Below are positions 63,370 to 64,000 of a stretch of 64,000 nt of DNA, in pieces; the stretch's first letter is position 1; each line of letters starts with the position of its first letter. Position numbers and translations under genes: made by a program. The notes beneath the pieces are model-generated. The model did no database searches and was not told where the DNA came from. It saw only the letters and a list, made by a program, of their open reading frames with translations. The stretch is from the NCBI GenBank assembly GCA_016185275.1, contig JACPNX010000036.1:1-64000 (forward strand), read 5' to 3'. Source of the DNA: Actinomycetota bacterium. Lineage in GTDB: Bacteria; Actinomycetota; Acidimicrobiia; Acidimicrobiales; Iamiaceae.

Positions 63370-63783
63370 ATGACCGCACAGATCCCGTTGGTCGACTACC
63401 TGGTGCTCGGCGACGAGCCGCACCTGGAAGCCTCGGAGTGCACGTCGTGCGGCGCGCGCTTCTTCGACCGCCGCAACGCCTGCGCGGCCTGCGGAGCGAG
63501 CGGGTTCGATCGCGTGCCGGTGGCGCGCGACGGCGAGCTGCGGGCGTTCACGATCGTCTCGTTCGCCGCGCCGGGCGTGCCGGTGCCCTTCGTCGCCGGC
63601 GTAGTGGACTGCAAGGGCACCGCGGTGCGGGCCAACATCGTCAACGTCGAGCCTGACTCGCAGCACATCACGCTCGGCATGCCGGTGCGGCTGACCACCT
63701 GGTCGCTCGGGCCCGACGAGCAGGGCACCGAGGCCGTCGGCTTCGGCTTCGAGCCGGTTCGAGTCAACGGAGGACGGCGATGA
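63370..63783 (+). CDS. DUF35 (OB-fold with zinc ribbon) protein
   Basis: The 137-residue protein has an N-terminal zinc ribbon (CTSCGARFFDRRNACAACG) and a C-terminal OB-fold (GELRAFTIVSF, FVAGVVDCKG). Such proteins partner thiolase-like enzymes in acyl-CoA metabolism. The stop overlaps the next start (ATGA), consistent with a two-gene operon with the thiolase. Confidence 0.92.
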   Translation: MTAQIPLVDYLVLGDEPHLEASECTSCGARFFDRRNACAACGASGFDRVPVARDGELRAFTIVSFAAPGVPVPFVAGVVDCKGTAVRANIVNVEPDSQHITLGMPVRLTTWSLGPDEQGTEAVGFGFEPVRVNGGRR

Positions 63784-64000
63784 GCGAAGCGGTGTGGATC
63801 CTCGGGATTCACATGACCAAGTTCGGCAAGCACCCCGATCTCGACCTCGTCGACCTCGCCAGCGAAGCCGCCATCGGCGCGCTGGCCGACGCCGACGTGC
63901 CGATGAATCGCATCGGCGTGCTGGCCGCCGGCAACCTCCTCGGTGCCGCGCAGGGGATCGGCCAGCAGCTCCAGAAGCAGATCGGCCAGACCGGCATCCC
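63780..64000 (+). CDS. Thiolase-family protein, partial
   Basis: The start MSEAVWILGIHMTKFGKHPD followed by DLASEAAIGALADADVPMNRI is that of a thiolase/acetyl-CoA acetyltransferase-like protein of the type that works with DUF35 proteins. The frame runs off the window after about 73 codons, before the catalytic Cys. Confidence 0.88.
   Translation, partial: MSEAVWILGIHMTKFGKHPDLDLVDLASEAAIGALADADVPMNRIGVLAAGNLLGAAQGIGQQLQKQIGQTGI

Overview
The window is high-GC DNA (roughly 70% G+C by eye) from an actinomycete-like bacterium. Supporting points are an NdgR/LtbR-type IclR regulator divergent from leuCD, long-form LeuA, DUF2510 and 'sunset'-type proteins, a GreA with actinobacterial features, and many genes that start directly at a NANNNT -10 box (leaderless transcripts). 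A deep-branching actinobacterial lineage such as Acidimicrobiia is my best guess, but that is inference without a 16S or database search.

Layout. 0.1-9.1 kb (minus strand): a Type I restriction-modification operon hsdR-hsdS-(24-aa ORF)-ImmA/IrrE peptidase-three-Cys-motif protein-truncated TcmP partner-hsdM-unknown, almost every junction being a 4-base ATGA/GTGA overlap. 9.3-12.6 kb: a padR-ABC ATPase-FtsX permease operon behind a perfect palindrome. 12.7-19.3 kb: membrane protein, methyltransferase, a tandemly duplicated small secreted protein with FG-GAP remnants, a Phd antitoxin broken by one stop codon, an acyl-CoA synthetase and a cell-surface protein. 19.3-29.8 kb: serC, a lipoprotein, an aspartate-type aminotransferase, an ATPase/PIN-like nuclease pair, an orphan VapB-like antitoxin, an S9 peptidase, a DUF2510 protein and serA. 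29.8-38.4 kb: a repeat protein, DedA-PAP2 fusion, an AbrB/PIN-like toxin-antitoxin pair, integrase debris, and assorted small enzymes including a GrpB-GNAT fusion. 38.4-42.1 kb (minus): a TetR-controlled meta-cleavage aromatic catabolic operon in which the flavin monooxygenase and an amidohydrolase are broken. 42.5-54.8 kb: branched-chain amino acid synthesis (leuA; leuCD with ltbR; leuB-ilvE-cimA). 55.4-58 kb: gltX followed by tRNA-Gln and tRNA-Glu. 58-61 kb: a VapBC45-type toxin-antitoxin locus, a HEPN protein and a dead integrase, bracketed by a partial duplicate of the toxin locus. 61-64 kb: membrane protein, ZIP transporter, glyoxalase-like protein, DUF35 protein and the start of a thiolase.

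How it works together. leuA and leuB each follow a short leader peptide carrying Leu or Leu/Val/Ile codons, and each leader is followed by a terminator-like hairpin with a CTTTT tail. leuCD faces ltbR across an inverted repeat. The pathway therefore appears to be controlled by two attenuators plus one repressor. LeuA/CimA make the 2-oxoacid precursors, LeuCD and LeuB isomerise and oxidise them, and IlvE does the final transamination. SerA and SerC supply two steps of serine synthesis. GltX sits beside both tRNAs it would charge if it is non-discriminating.

The accessory regions are rich in conflict systems at different stages of decay: an apparently complete Type I RM system, an ATPase-PIN pair, two intact toxin-antitoxin pairs, a HEPN protein, an orphan antitoxin, a dead antitoxin, a truncated TcmP and two integrase remnants. 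The most novel-looking items are the paired attenuators, the ATPase/PIN-like module, the triple repeat protein with a SepF-like motif, and the AbrB/PIN-like toxin pair.
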